Made by a program: the position numbers and the translations under genes. 64,000 bases of DNA from positions 2,850,001-2,914,000 of the forward strand of contig NZ_CP127407.1 of assembly GCF_030291075.1 (NCBI RefSeq), read 5' to 3'. Origin of the DNA: Stenotrophomonas sp. 57 (GTDB lineage Bacteria; Pseudomonadota; Gammaproteobacteria; Xanthomonadales; Xanthomonadaceae). The notes under the pieces were generated by a model, which did not search any database, was not told where the DNA came from, and was given only the letters and a program-made list of their open reading frames with translations. The first letter of the stretch is position 1, and every line of letters begins with the position of its first letter. Shown piece after piece: positions 17,038 through 25,925 of this stretch.

Positions 17038-17487
17038 ATGTCCGACCACGCCTCTCCCCGCGTCCCCTACACCCGCCTGGCTGCCGAAGCCTTCAAGGGC
17101 CTGCTGGCCACCAGCAAGGCGGTGCATGACAGCTCGATCGACCCGACGCTGATGGAACTGCTGTTCCTGCGCGTATCCCAGCTCAACGGCTGCGGCTACT
17201 GCATGGACATGCACGGCACCGCGCTGCGCAAGGGCGGCATCGAGCCGCGCAAGCTCGACACCCTGCCCGCCTGGCACGAAAGCCGTTTCTTCGATGCGCG
17301 CGAACGTGCCGCGCTGGGCTGGGCCGAGGCGCTGACCCGGCTGACCGAGGGCGCACCGTCGCAGGCAGCGTTCGACGCGCTGGCACCGCACTTCGACGAG
17401 AAGGGCATCAGCGACCTGAGCATGGGTATTGCCGTGATCAATGCCTGGAACCGCTTGGGCGCTGGGCTGCTGCCGCCGCTGCCGTAA
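17038..17487 (+). CDS. carboxymuconolactone decarboxylase / AhpD-like protein
   Basis: 149 residues. All-helical CMD fold with a redox motif C52-G-Y-C55-M-D-M-H59 (CxxCxxxH), typical of AhpD-like alkylhydroperoxidase proteins. GTGGAGCC lies before the ATG at 17038. An in-frame ATG at 17014 is possible but has no ribosome site. It is encoded directly after the ECF41-type sigma factor and is probably its regulatory target. Cytoplasmic peroxide or disulfide chemistry is likely; the substrate is unknown. Confidence 0.88.
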   Translation: MSDHASPRVPYTRLAAEAFKGLLATSKAVHDSSIDPTLMELLFLRVSQLNGCGYCMDMHGTALRKGGIEPRKLDTLPAWHESRFFDARERAALGWAEALTRLTEGAPSQAAFDALAPHFDEKGISDLSMGIAVINAWNRLGAGLLPPLP

Positions 17488-17526
17488 CGCGAGGGCCCGG
17501 CCGGGCTGCCGCCCGGGGTGGCGGCG

Positions 17527-17565
17527 GGGGTCGGATCCCTTTGCGTGGCAAAGGGCTCTGACCCC
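17527..17565. repeat. GGGGTC-type palindromic repeat
   Basis: GGGGTCGGATCCCTTTGC followed by the inverted arm GCAAAGGGCTCTGACCCC. Second copy of the family first seen at 16021. Confidence 0.75.
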
Positions 17566-17625
17566 GGTGCTGCCACACGGCTGCGCTGACCCCCTCTGCA
17601 CGTCGCAGGCGCGCACAATACGCGC

Positions 17626-19497
17626 ATGCCTGCTCCCCCCACCGCTGGCGCCGCCGCCGCGAAGAAACCCAGCCTGCGCCAGCGCTTCAGGGCGATGCGC
17701 AACCTGCCGCCGTTCCTGCGCATGGTCTGGAAGACAAGCCCCGCGCTCACCCTGGCCAGCCTTGGCCTGCGCCTGATCCGCGCCCTGCTGCCGGTGGCGA
17801 TGCTCTACGTCGGCAAGCTGATCATCGACAGCGCCCTGCTCCTGAGCCAGCACGATGCCGGCTTCCCGCCGCTGGGCGAAGCGCTGTCCAGCGGCCTGCT
17901 CAACCCGCTGCTGGGCCTGCTGGCGCTGGAATTCGGCCTGGCCATCGCCTCGGACCTGCTCGGCCGGCTGGTCAGCTATGCCGATGCGCTGCTCTCGGAA
18001 CTGTTCGCCAACGTCACCAGCATCCGGCTGATGGAGCACGCCGCAACGCTGGACCTGGAGGACTTCGAGGACCCGGACCTGCAGGACAAGCTGGACCGCG
18101 CGCGGCGCCAGACCATGGGCCGGATGAACCTGATGAGCCAGCTGTTCGGCCAGGTGCAGGATGCGATCACCGTGGCCAGCCTCGCCGTTGGCCTGCTGGT
18201 GTACGCGCCGTGGCTGATCCTGCTGCTGGCGCTGGCACTGGTGCCGGCCTTCATCGGCGAATCGCACTTCAACGCGGCCGGGTACAGCCTCAACTTCCAG
18301 TGGACGCCCGAGCGCCGCCAGCTCGACTACCTGCGCCAACTCGGCGCCAGCGTGGAAACGGCCAAGGAAGTGAAGATCTACAACCTGCACCGCTTCCTGG
18401 TGGAGCGCTACCGGCGCCTGTCGGAGGCGCTGTTCCAGGCCAACCGTGCACTGGCCCGGCGCCGCGCGTTCTGGGGCACGCTGCTGGCCGCGCTGGGCAC
18501 GCTGGGGTACTACACCGCCTACGCCTACATCGCCTGGCGCACGGTGCGCGGCGACTTCTCGATCGGCGACCTGACCTTCCTCGCCGGCAGCTTCCTGCGC
18601 CTGCGCCAGTTGCTGGAAGGCCTGCTGATCGGCTTTTCGCAGGTGGCCAGCCAGGCGCTGTACCTGGACGACCTGTTCTCGTTCTTCCAGATCGAGCCGG
18701 AGATCCATTCGCGCGAAGGCGCGGTACGCGTGCCGCAGCCTATCCGCCAGGGCTTCGTGTTCGAGAACGTCGGTTTCCGCTATCCCGACGCCGAGCAGTG
18801 GGCGGTGCGCCATCTGGATTTCCAGCTGCACGCCGGCGAAGTGCTGGCGCTGGTCGGCGAGAACGGCGCGGGCAAGACAACCCTGGTCAAGCTGCTGGCG
18901 CGGCTGTACGAGCCGGACGAGGGTCGCATCCTGCTCGATGGCCGCGACCTGCGCGACTACGACCTGGACGATCTGCGCGCCAACCTCGGGGTGATCTTCC
19001 AGGACTTCGTGCGCTACAACCTGAGCGCCGGCGAGAACATCGGCGTCGGCCAGGTCGAGGCGATGGATGACCAGGCACGCATCGCCGACGCCGCGCGGCG
19101 CGGCATGGCCGAGGACGTGATCGAGGACCTGCCCGGCGGCTACGACCAGCTGATCGGCCGCCGCTTCAAGCAGGGCGTGGATCTGTCCGGTGGCCAGTGG
19201 CAGAAGATCGCCATTGCCCGCGCATGGATGCGCAATGCGCAGGTGATGATCCTGGATGAGCCAACCGCAGCGCTGGATGCGCGCAGTGAGTTCGAAGTGT
19301 TCCAGCGGTTCAGGGAGCTGGCGGATAATCGTACGGCAGTGCTGATTTCCCACCGTTTCTCTTCGGTACGCATGGCCGATCGCATCCTGGTGCTGGCCGA
19401 TGGCCGCATCGAGGCCAGCGGCACCCATGAACAGCTGATGGCCCAGGGAGGGCGGTACGCCGAGCTGTTCGAGCTGCAGGCGGCGGGTTACCGCTGA
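17626..19497 (+). CDS. ABC transporter, fused permease and ATP-binding half-transporter
   Basis: 623 residues. The N-terminal transmembrane domain (about 35-340, six helices expected) is joined to a nucleotide-binding domain. Walker A GENGAGKT ends with Lys417 and Thr418, the signature LSGGQ is at 520-524, Walker B ends Asp544-Glu545 (LDEP), and the H-loop SHRFSS is near 575. Half-transporters of this type dimerise and usually export lipids, peptides or drugs across the inner membrane. The start ATG follows the second GGGGTC repeat, and no obvious ribosome site is seen. No substrate clue comes from the neighbours. Confidence 0.9.
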   Translation: MPAPPTAGAAAAKKPSLRQRFRAMRNLPPFLRMVWKTSPALTLASLGLRLIRALLPVAMLYVGKLIIDSALLLSQHDAGFPPLGEALSSGLLNPLLGLLALEFGLAIASDLLGRLVSYADALLSELFANVTSIRLMEHAATLDLEDFEDPDLQDKLDRARRQTMGRMNLMSQLFGQVQDAITVASLAVGLLVYAPWLILLLALALVPAFIGESHFNAAGYSLNFQWTPERRQLDYLRQLGASVETAKEVKIYNLHRFLVERYRRLSEALFQANRALARRRAFWGTLLAALGTLGYYTAYAYIAWRTVRGDFSIGDLTFLAGSFLRLRQLLEGLLIGFSQVASQALYLDDLFSFFQIEPEIHSREGAVRVPQPIRQGFVFENVGFRYPDAEQWAVRHLDFQLHAGEVLALVGENGAGKTTLVKLLARLYEPDEGRILLDGRDLRDYDLDDLRANLGVIFQDFVRYNLSAGENIGVGQVEAMDDQARIADAARRGMAEDVIEDLPGGYDQLIGRRFKQGVDLSGGQWQKIAIARAWMRNAQVMILDEPTAALDARSEFEVFQRFRELADNRTAVLISHRFSSVRMADRILVLADGRIEASGTHEQLMAQGGRYAELFELQAAGYR

Positions 19498-19518
19498 GAA
19501 CGCCTCTCGTTCCGCCTA

Positions 19519-19541
19519 ATGAGAACCTGTCTCATTTGAGA
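19519..19541 (+). promoter_or_regulatory. candidate operator upstream of fpr
   Basis: Inverted repeat ATGAGA-ACCTG-TCTCAT (19519-19535), followed by a third TGAGA half (19537-19541), about 40 bp before the fpr ATG. A possible -10 TAGAAT follows at 19542-19547. The core TGAGAAC-C-TGTCTCA has the 7-1-7 symmetry of Fur-type boxes, but the inner bases deviate. Confidence 0.4.
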
Positions 19542-19576
19542 TAGAATCCACCCGACGACTTCCGATAGATACGCCC

Positions 19577-20356
19577 ATGTCCTCCGCTTTTGGCGCCGAA
19601 ACGGTGCTTGAGGTCCGCCACTGGACCGACGCCTACTTCAGTTTCACCACCACCCGCGACAGCGGCTTCCGCTTCGAGAACGGCCAGTTCGTGATGATCG
19701 GCCTGGAAACCGAGGCACGCCCGTTGCTGCGTGCGTACTCCATCGCCAGTGCCAACTGGGAAGAGCAGCTGGAATTCTTCAGCATCAAGGTGCAGGACGG
19801 CCCGCTGACCTCGCGGCTGCAGCACATCAAGCCGGGCGACAAGGTGCTGGTCGGCAAGAAGCCCACCGGCACCCTGCTGATCAGCGACCTGCACCCCGGC
19901 AGGAATCTGTACCTGCTGGGCACCGGCACCGGCCTGGCGCCGTGGCTGTCGGTGATCAAGGACCCGGAAACGTATGAGCGCTTCGAGAAGGTGATCCTCT
20001 GCCACGGCGTGCGCTACGAGAAGGACCTGGCCTACCGGGATTACTTCGAGAAGGAACTGCGCGAGCACGAGTTCCTCGGCGACATGATCGGCGACAAGCT
20101 GCTGTACTACCCGGCCGTCACCCGCGAGCCGTTCCCCAACCAGGGCCGCCTGACCTCGCTGATGGAAAGTGGCCAGATGCAGCGCACCCTCGGCCTGCCG
20201 GAACTGAGCCCGGAAAACGACCGCGCGATGATCTGCGGCAGCCCGCAGATGCTCGCCGACCTGCGTACCGTGCTCGACGCCCGGGGCTTCCAGGTTTCGC
20301 CGCGGATCGGCCAGCCGGGCCAATACGTGTTCGAGCGCGCGTTCGTCGAGAAATAA
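19577..20356 (+). CDS. fpr: ferredoxin--NADP+ reductase
   Basis: 259 residues, two-domain FNR fold. FAD domain: RPLLRAYSIAS near 52-62, with GPLTSRLQHIKPGD. NADP domain: LLGTGTGLAPWLSVI near 115-129 and CHGVRYEKDL. The C-terminus ends FVEK, typical of bacterial subclass I FPR. It passes electrons between NADPH and ferredoxin/flavodoxin, supporting Fe-S repair and oxidative stress defence. The inverted repeat at 19519-19541 suggests dedicated regulation. Confidence 0.93.
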   Translation: MSSAFGAETVLEVRHWTDAYFSFTTTRDSGFRFENGQFVMIGLETEARPLLRAYSIASANWEEQLEFFSIKVQDGPLTSRLQHIKPGDKVLVGKKPTGTLLISDLHPGRNLYLLGTGTGLAPWLSVIKDPETYERFEKVILCHGVRYEKDLAYRDYFEKELREHEFLGDMIGDKLLYYPAVTREPFPNQGRLTSLMESGQMQRTLGLPELSPENDRAMICGSPQMLADLRTVLDARGFQVSPRIGQPGQYVFERAFVEK

Positions 20357-20368
20357 GCCGTTGCGCCT

Positions 20369-20454
20369 GCAGAGCCGAGCCCACCCTCGGCTCGCGCGCA
20401 CCGCGCGCCCTCAATGTCGGCCGGACAAGCAGCCGAGCGTGGGCTCGGCTCTAC
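20369..20454. repeat. SMAG inverted pair overlapping the gpx stop
   Basis: The first unit AGCCGAG-CCCACC-CTCGGCT (20373-20393) has a degenerate GCAG head. The second, AGCCGAGC-GT-GGGCTCGGCT (20431-20450), ends with the head CTAC (20451-20454). Read on the minus strand, the TAG of that GTAG head is the stop codon of the glutathione peroxidase gene. Confidence 0.87.
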
Positions 20455-20930
20455 AACAGCGCTTCGATCGCGCCGCGCAGCTGCTCGGGCCGGGTGGTGG
20501 GCGCATAACGCGACACCACCTGCCCCTGGCGGTCGACCAGGAACTTGCTGAAATTCCACTTGATGCGGGCACTGCCGAGCAGGCCACGCTTCTCGCGTGA
20601 CAGCCAGGCCCACAGCGGGTCGGCGCCTTCACCGTTGACCTCGATCTTCTCCGACAGCGGGAAGCTGACCGGGTAGTCCAGCGAACAGAACTGGCGGATC
20701 TGCGCGGCGTCACCGGGCTCCTGCGCGCCGAACTGGTTGCACGGGAAGCCGATCACCACCAGGCCACGCTCGCGATACGCCTGCCACAGCTGCTCCAGCC
20801 CTGTGTACTGCGGGGTGAAGCCACAGCGGCTGGCGACATTCACCAGCAGCAACGGGTGGCCCTGATAACGGGCCAGCGCCTGCGGCTGGCCGTCGAGGTC
20901 ACGGAAGCTGAAATCGTAGGCGCTGGTCAT
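20451..20930 (-). CDS. glutathione peroxidase family protein (Cys type)
   Basis: 159 residues, thioredoxin fold. The active-site segment NVASRCGFTP has Cys36 in place of selenocysteine. GFPCNQFGAQEPG near 70-82 supplies Gln, and IKWNFSKFLVD near 127-137 supplies Trp/Asn of the catalytic tetrad. It reduces peroxides with thioredoxin or glutathione. The stop codon is contributed by a SMAG element. The start at 20930 has no strong ribosome site. An extension upstream is open but not conserved. Confidence 0.92.
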   Translation of the reverse strand: MTSAYDFSFRDLDGQPQALARYQGHPLLLVNVASRCGFTPQYTGLEQLWQAYRERGLVVIGFPCNQFGAQEPGDAAQIRQFCSLDYPVSFPLSEKIEVNGEGADPLWAWLSREKRGLLGSARIKWNFSKFLVDRQGQVVSRYAPTTRPEQLRGAIEALL

Positions 20931-21060
20931 GATGGCGGGCCGTGGGCGGTGAATGCATGGTACCCGCGCCCGGCTCCGCCAGCATGCCTTTTGACACAAG
21001 TGCGGCCACGACCGGCCGGGTTACCCTCGGGCCCTTGTTTGCCTTACCGGAGTTCCTACC

Positions 21061-23229
21061 TTGACCACTCGCCTTGCCCTTGCCGTGGCCATGTCCCTCG
21101 GCCTTGCCCTGCCCGCCTTCTCGGTCGGCGCCGCCACCCCGGCTGCCAGCACCCATGCCCAGCAGGCCAATCCGTTCTTCGCCGAAAGCCCGCTGCCGCT
21201 GCACTTCCCGCAGTTCGACAAGATCAAGGACAGCGACTTCGCCCCGGCCTTCGACGCCGGCATGGCGCAGCAGCTGAAGGAAGTGGAGGCGATCGCCAAC
21301 AACAAGGCCAAGCCGACCTTCGACAACACCATCATCGCCCTGGAGAAGAGCGGTGACATCCTCGACCGCGCGACCACCGTATTCTTCAGCCTGGTGGGCG
21401 CCGATACCAACGACACCCGCAAGAAGCTGCAGGCCGACTACTCGGCCAAGTTCGCCGCGCACAGCGATGCGATCGCGCTGAACGGCAAGCTGTTCGCCCG
21501 CATCCAGGCGCTGTACGACACCCGCAGCCAGCTGGGCCTGGACGCCGAAGGCGTGCGCCTGGTCGAGAAGTACTACGACAACTACGTGCGCGCCGGCGCC
21601 AAGCTGTCCGACGCCGACAAGGCCAAGCTGAAGGAAATGAACGCCGAGCTGGCCAACCTGGGCACCAAGTTCAGCCAGAACGTGCAGTCGGAAGTGAACG
21701 CTTCGGCGATCACCGTCGACGACGTCAAGGAGCTGGACGGGCTGTCCAAGGAGCAGATCGCCGCCGCCGCCGAAGCCGCCAAGGCCCGCGGCCAGGACGG
21801 CAAGTACGTGATCGCCCTGCTCAACACCACCGGCCAGCCGCCACTGACCAACCTGGCCAACCGCGCCCTGCGCCAGAAGATCTACGAGGCGTCGGTCAGC
21901 CGCGGCAGCCGCGGCGGTGAGTTCGACAACACCGCGCTGGTCTCGCGCATCATGCAGCTGCGCGCCGACAAGGCCAAGCTGATGGGCTTTGCGAACTTCG
22001 CCGCCTACAACCTGACCAACCAGACCGCCAAGACCCCCGAAGCAGTCAACGCGATGCTTGGCAAGCTGGCCCCGGCCGCCGTGGCCAACGCCAAGCGCGA
22101 AGCCGCCGACCTGCAGGCGATGATCGACCAGGAACAGAAGGCCGCGGGCAAGCCGACGTTCAAGCTGGAACCGTGGGACTGGGCCTTCTACAGCGAGAAG
22201 GTGCGCCAGGCCAAGTACAACTTCGACGAGTCGCAGCTGAAGCCGTACTTCGAAATGAAGAACGTGCTCGAGAACGGCGTGTTCTACGCCGCGGGCCAGG
22301 AATTCGGCCTGACCTTCAAGCAGCGCACCGACCTGCCGGTCTACCACGATGACGTCACCGTCTACGACGTGTTCGACGCCGACGGCAGCCAGCTGGCGAT
22401 CTTCATCTTCGACCCGTATGCACGTGCCTCCAAGCGCGGTGGCGCGTGGATGAACTCCTACGTCTCGCAGTCCAAGCTGACCGGCTTCAAGCCGGTGGTC
22501 GCCAACCACCTGAACATCCCGAAGCCGCCGGCCGGCCAGCCGACCCTGCTGACCTGGGATGAGGTGAACACCACCTTCCACGAGTTCGGCCACGCCCTGC
22601 ATGGCATGTTCTCCAACGTGAAGTACCCGTACTTCTCGGGCACCTCGGTGCCGCGTGACTTCGTCGAGTTCCCCTCGCAGGTCAACGAGATGTGGTCGGA
22701 CAACCCGGTCATCCTGAAGAACTACGCCAAGCACTACCAGAATGGTTCGGCGATGCCGCAGGCACTGCTGGACAAGGTGCTGGCTGCTGCCAAGTTCAAC
22801 CAGGGCTTCGCCACCACCGAGTACCTGGGTGCAGCCATGCTTGACCAGCGCTGGCACCAGATCGGCGCCGACCAGGTGCCGGCGGCCAAGGACGTGATGG
22901 CCTTCGAGCGCGCCGCGCTGGAGAAGGACGGCATCTACTACGCGCCGGTTCCGCCGCGCTACAAGACCCCGTACTTCAGCCACATCATGGGCGGCTACTC
23001 GGCCGGCTACTACGCCTACATCTGGTCGGAAGTGCTCGACGCCAACACTCAGAAGTGGTTCAAGGACAACGGCGGCCTGAGCCGCAAGAACGGTGACCAC
23101 TTCCGTGCCACGCTGCTGTCCAAGGGCGGCAGCGTCGACGCGATGCAGCTGTTCCGCGATTTCGCCGGCCACGAGCCGCAGATCGAGCCGCTGCTGGAAA
23201 AGCGTGGCCTGACCGGCGCCGGCAACTGA
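21061..23229 (+). CDS. dcp: M3 family peptidyl-dipeptidase, secreted
   Basis: 722 residues with TTG start (GGAG 8 nt upstream). The signal peptide MTTRLALAVAMSLGLALPAF.. is cleaved near AATPA. The large helical M3 domain carries the zinc motif H507-E-F-G-H511, with the third ligand Glu downstream. It releases C-terminal dipeptides from oligopeptides in the periplasm, whereas E. coli Dcp is cytoplasmic or periplasmic. It is followed by a strong terminator and so is probably monocistronic. Confidence 0.92.
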   Translation: MTTRLALAVAMSLGLALPAFSVGAATPAASTHAQQANPFFAESPLPLHFPQFDKIKDSDFAPAFDAGMAQQLKEVEAIANNKAKPTFDNTIIALEKSGDILDRATTVFFSLVGADTNDTRKKLQADYSAKFAAHSDAIALNGKLFARIQALYDTRSQLGLDAEGVRLVEKYYDNYVRAGAKLSDADKAKLKEMNAELANLGTKFSQNVQSEVNASAITVDDVKELDGLSKEQIAAAAEAAKARGQDGKYVIALLNTTGQPPLTNLANRALRQKIYEASVSRGSRGGEFDNTALVSRIMQLRADKAKLMGFANFAAYNLTNQTAKTPEAVNAMLGKLAPAAVANAKREAADLQAMIDQEQKAAGKPTFKLEPWDWAFYSEKVRQAKYNFDESQLKPYFEMKNVLENGVFYAAGQEFGLTFKQRTDLPVYHDDVTVYDVFDADGSQLAIFIFDPYARASKRGGAWMNSYVSQSKLTGFKPVVANHLNIPKPPAGQPTLLTWDEVNTTFHEFGHALHGMFSNVKYPYFSGTSVPRDFVEFPSQVNEMWSDNPVILKNYAKHYQNGSAMPQALLDKVLAAAKFNQGFATTEYLGAAMLDQRWHQIGADQVPAAKDVMAFERAALEKDGIYYAPVPPRYKTPYFSHIMGGYSAGYYAYIWSEVLDANTQKWFKDNGGLSRKNGDHFRATLLSKGGSVDAMQLFRDFAGHEPQIEPLLEKRGLTGAGN

Positions 23230-23254
23230 TCGCCTGCACGGTAGCGTGAAACGA

Positions 23255-23284
23255 AAACCGCCCGGGAGACCGGGCGGTTTTTTG
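23255..23284 (+). terminator. rho-independent terminator of dcp
   Basis: AAAACCGCCCGG-GAGA-CCGGGCGGTTTTTT, 26 bp after the dcp stop. Long U-tract. Confidence 0.93.
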
Positions 23285-23286
23285 TT

Positions 23287-23349
23287 GGATGGGGTCAGAG
23301 CCCATTTCTACGCAACGGGATCTGCCCCCATCCACGCATGGCGTGGATG
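23287..23349. repeat. GGGGTC-type repeat abutting a SMAG-like hairpin
   Basis: GGATGGGGTCAGAGCCC pairs with GGGATCTGCCCCCATCC (23287-23333). It is followed immediately by CATCCACGCATGGCGTGGATG (23330-23349), a SMAG-subfamily stem that has lost its GTAG head. It fills the gap between dcp and cfa, which converge. Confidence 0.7.
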
Positions 23350-23359
23350 CGCTTCCAGA

Positions 23360-24475
23360 TCAACGCGGCGCGACGTACCCGCCCGGCACGCCTTCCGGCG
23401 ACAGCACCAGCTGCCACAACTGCGCATGCCGGCAACGGAAGGTCGCCATCGATCCAGCCAGGTAGAAGCGCCACATGCGCCGGAAGTGCTCGTCATAACG
23501 CGCATCCAGCCGTGGCCATGCCGCTTCCACGTTGCGCCGCCAGGCCTGCAGGGTCAGGTCGTAGTCGGTGCCGAAGTTGTGCCAGTCCTCCAGCACGAAG
23601 CGGCCTTCGAACGCCTTGGTGATCTGCACCGCCGACGGCAACATCGAATTGGGGAAAATGTAACGCGCGATCCATGGATCGGTGCGATGACGCGAGATGT
23701 TGGTGCCGATGGTGTGCAGCAGCAGCAGGCCACGCGGCGACAGGCAGCGCTTGGCCACCTCGAAGAAGCTGGCGTAGTTCTTGTCGCCGACATGCTCGAA
23801 CATGCCGATCGAGAAGATCGCGTCGAACGGTTCGTCCAGTTCCCGGTAGTCCTGCAGGCGGATCTCGATCGGCAGCCCGGTACACAGGTTGCGCGCGAAC
23901 TCTGCCTGCTCCTGCGAAATCGTCACGCCGACGCCGCTGACACCATAGCGCTCAGCGGCAAACTTCAGCGCCTCGCCCCAGCCACAACCGATATCCAGCA
24001 CACGCTGCCCCGGGCGCAGGCCCAGCTTGCGGCAGACCAGGTCGAGCTTGGCGTCCTGTGCGGCATCAAGATCGTCGGCGTTGCGCCAATAACCGCAGCT
24101 GTAGACCAGGCGCTGGCCGAGCATGGCCTGGTACAGGTCATTGCCAAGGTCGTAATGGCGGCGGCCGACTTCATAGCTGCCCTGCCCGGCCTGCAGGTTG
24201 AACAGGCGCGCCTTCAGCGCGTCGGCCACTTCGCGCCAACCGTGCACCCGTTCGTCCAGGTGCGCCTGCATCAGGTGGACGAGGAATTCATCCAGGACGT
24301 TGGCATCCCACCACCCTTCCATGTAGCTCTCGCCCAGTCCGAGCGAACCATGGCCCATGACCCGCGCGAAGAAGCGCGGGTCATGCACCTGGATGTCCTG
24401 TGGCTGGGTACCGCCGATGCGGACCCCGGCTTCCTGCAGCAGGCCGGCGACCCGCTCCTGCAACCCTGTGTCCAC
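23360..24475 (-). CDS. cfa: cyclopropane-fatty-acyl-phospholipid synthase
   Basis: 371 residues. The SAM-binding motif VLDIGCGWG is at about 155-163 and FDAIFSIGMFEHVGDKNY follows, both signatures of CFA synthases. The N-terminal about 100 residues form the lipid-binding domain (MGHGSLGLGESYMEGWWD). It adds a methylene from SAM to cis-unsaturated acyl chains of membrane phospholipids in stationary phase or acid stress. GTG start at 24475 is chosen because GAGGAGGTGGC lies immediately upstream. It is the second gene after the DUF3298 lipoprotein (19 bp gap). Confidence 0.93.
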   Translation of the reverse strand: MDTGLQERVAGLLQEAGVRIGGTQPQDIQVHDPRFFARVMGHGSLGLGESYMEGWWDANVLDEFLVHLMQAHLDERVHGWREVADALKARLFNLQAGQGSYEVGRRHYDLGNDLYQAMLGQRLVYSCGYWRNADDLDAAQDAKLDLVCRKLGLRPGQRVLDIGCGWGEALKFAAERYGVSGVGVTISQEQAEFARNLCTGLPIEIRLQDYRELDEPFDAIFSIGMFEHVGDKNYASFFEVAKRCLSPRGLLLLHTIGTNISRHRTDPWIARYIFPNSMLPSAVQITKAFEGRFVLEDWHNFGTDYDLTLQAWRRNVEAAWPRLDARYDEHFRRMWRFYLAGSMATFRCRHAQLWQLVLSPEGVPGGYVAPR

Positions 24476-24494
24476 GCCACCTCCTCGACTGCGG

Positions 24495-25349
24495 TCAACC
24501 GCGTGCGAACAGCTCCACGTAGTCCTTGGACACGTGCGGCAACAACACCGCGGCCGGAACATCGGCGGTCTGGGTGCCGTCCGAGTATGGACCCACCTGG
24601 TAGGGCGGGAACACAAAGCGCAGCGCCGTGATCTGCCCCTTGTCGTCGGTCACCGGCTGGAACTGGCTGAAGTTGTCGGCCTGCGGGCCGGTGCCATCGG
24701 CGATCATGCGCGATGCATTGCGCAGTGATTCCTGCAGCTGGGCCGGGTCCATGTCCTCGCCGCTCAGGCGGGTGGCCACGCGTTCGCGCAGCTGGTCGGC
24801 AACGAAATCACTGATCGCCTTCCAGCCCTTGGCATCGGCCACCAGCTTGTCGGCGCTGAGCATCTGCTGCTGTGCCGGCAGCCACACGAAACGCGCCACC
24901 AGCGGTTCACCGTGAGCGCCACCGGTGTAGCGGCTGCCATCGGCACTGACCACCACCAGCTGCGGCGTTTCCAGCAGCTTCTCGAAGCTCAGCGACAGCT
25001 CGTAGGGCATGGTCGGCTTGTCGTTGCCCAGCCCGTCCAGTGCCTGCTGCAGGTCGCTGCGGGCGCTGGTGGCATAGTCCTGCAGCGCGCGTGCCAGGCC
25101 CGGGTAGCGGTCGATGCCGGCCGGGTAGCTGATGCCCACCACTTCGCGCTCGTTGTTCTCGATCACGTCGCGCAGGTCCAGCGGCGCCTCCGTGGCCGGC
25201 GTTTCGCCTGCAGCGGTGGCCTCGGCGGCGGGGGCCGCATCGGTCGCCGGTGCCGGCTCGCTCTCACGCTGGCAACCGGCCAGCAACAGCACGCCCACCA
25301 CGCCGGCCAGCACGCTGCCGCGCAATGGCCGGTTGTTTCCAATCTTCAT
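24495..25349 (-). CDS. DUF3298 domain lipoprotein (RsiV-like fold)
   Basis: 284 residues. Lipobox LLLAGC with Cys26, a low-complexity Ala/Thr/Glu linker (about 28-58), then a DUF4163/DUF3298 pair: YELSLSFEKLLETPQLVVVSADGSRYTGGAHG near 110-140 and the C-terminal FPPYQVGPYSDGTQTADVP. The same fold is found in the extracellular part of anti-sigma factor RsiV, which binds lysozyme, and in many uncharacterised lipoproteins. AGGGGATC precedes the ATG. Likely envelope-located; it could be a lysozyme-type inhibitor or sensor, but that is inference only. Confidence 0.83.
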   Translation of the reverse strand: MKIGNNRPLRGSVLAGVVGVLLLAGCQRESEPAPATDAAPAAEATAAGETPATEAPLDLRDVIENNEREVVGISYPAGIDRYPGLARALQDYATSARSDLQQALDGLGNDKPTMPYELSLSFEKLLETPQLVVVSADGSRYTGGAHGEPLVARFVWLPAQQQMLSADKLVADAKGWKAISDFVADQLRERVATRLSGEDMDPAQLQESLRNASRMIADGTGPQADNFSQFQPVTDDKGQITALRFVFPPYQVGPYSDGTQTADVPAAVLLPHVSKDYVELFARG

Positions 25350-25413
25350 CGGGATCCCCTGTTCATGTTTGTACATCATCGCCTGCCATGGCTGAAGCTT
25401 GGCCCGCTGGCAT

Positions 25414-25716
25414 TCAGCCAACGAGCAGGTCGTGGTACTCCTCATGCCGCTGCAGGAAGGCCTCGGCGTAGGAGCACGCCGGCACCACCTTGTACTTCTG
25501 CTCACGGGCAAAACGCAGCGCCACACGGGTCAGCTCACCGGCGATGCCCCGGCCGGCGATCGGCTCGGGCACCTCGGTATGCGTGATGACCATGCGCCTG
25601 CGTTTGATCTGGTAATCCAGCACCGCCAGCTGTCCGCGCACACGGGCGGTGAAGCGATGGTTGGCCAGGTCGTGTTCGACCTCGTAGGCCAGACCGGGGG
25701 GCGTGACCGAAGCCAT
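25414..25716 (-). CDS. small GNAT-fold protein (YjdJ-like)
   Basis: 100 residues. It has the short acetyltransferase fold with VPEPIAGRGIAGELTRVALRFA near 49-70, the acetyl-CoA loop (GxGIA), and a C-terminal CSYAEAFLQRHEEYHDLL. This is the N-acetyltransferase-like family of about 90-100 residues seen next to stress genes. AGGAGAC lies 7 nt before the ATG. Substrate unknown. Confidence 0.85.
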   Translation of the reverse strand: MASVTPPGLAYEVEHDLANHRFTARVRGQLAVLDYQIKRRRMVITHTEVPEPIAGRGIAGELTRVALRFAREQKYKVVPACSYAEAFLQRHEEYHDLLVG

Positions 25717-25925
25717 GGAACTGTCTCCTGCGGCGACTGCGTGGATGGTGCGCAGCCGGGCGCCATGATCGCGTGAAGCCTGAACAGGGGCAAGTCCAGT
25801 CCGTTCACGTCAGTTTTCGACCCTCAAGCTGGAGGGCCGGCGGCCGCTATCGCCTGTGGAGGGGTACGGCCAGGCTGGCACGACCCTTGCGACCGTTGAT
25901 CATGCGCACCACCGCGGAGGCACCG

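Noticed and set aside
16078..19428. A 1116-codon minus-strand open frame opposite the sigma factor and ABC transporter
   Set aside because: It spans several real plus-strand genes with known domains, and its translation has no recognisable fold.
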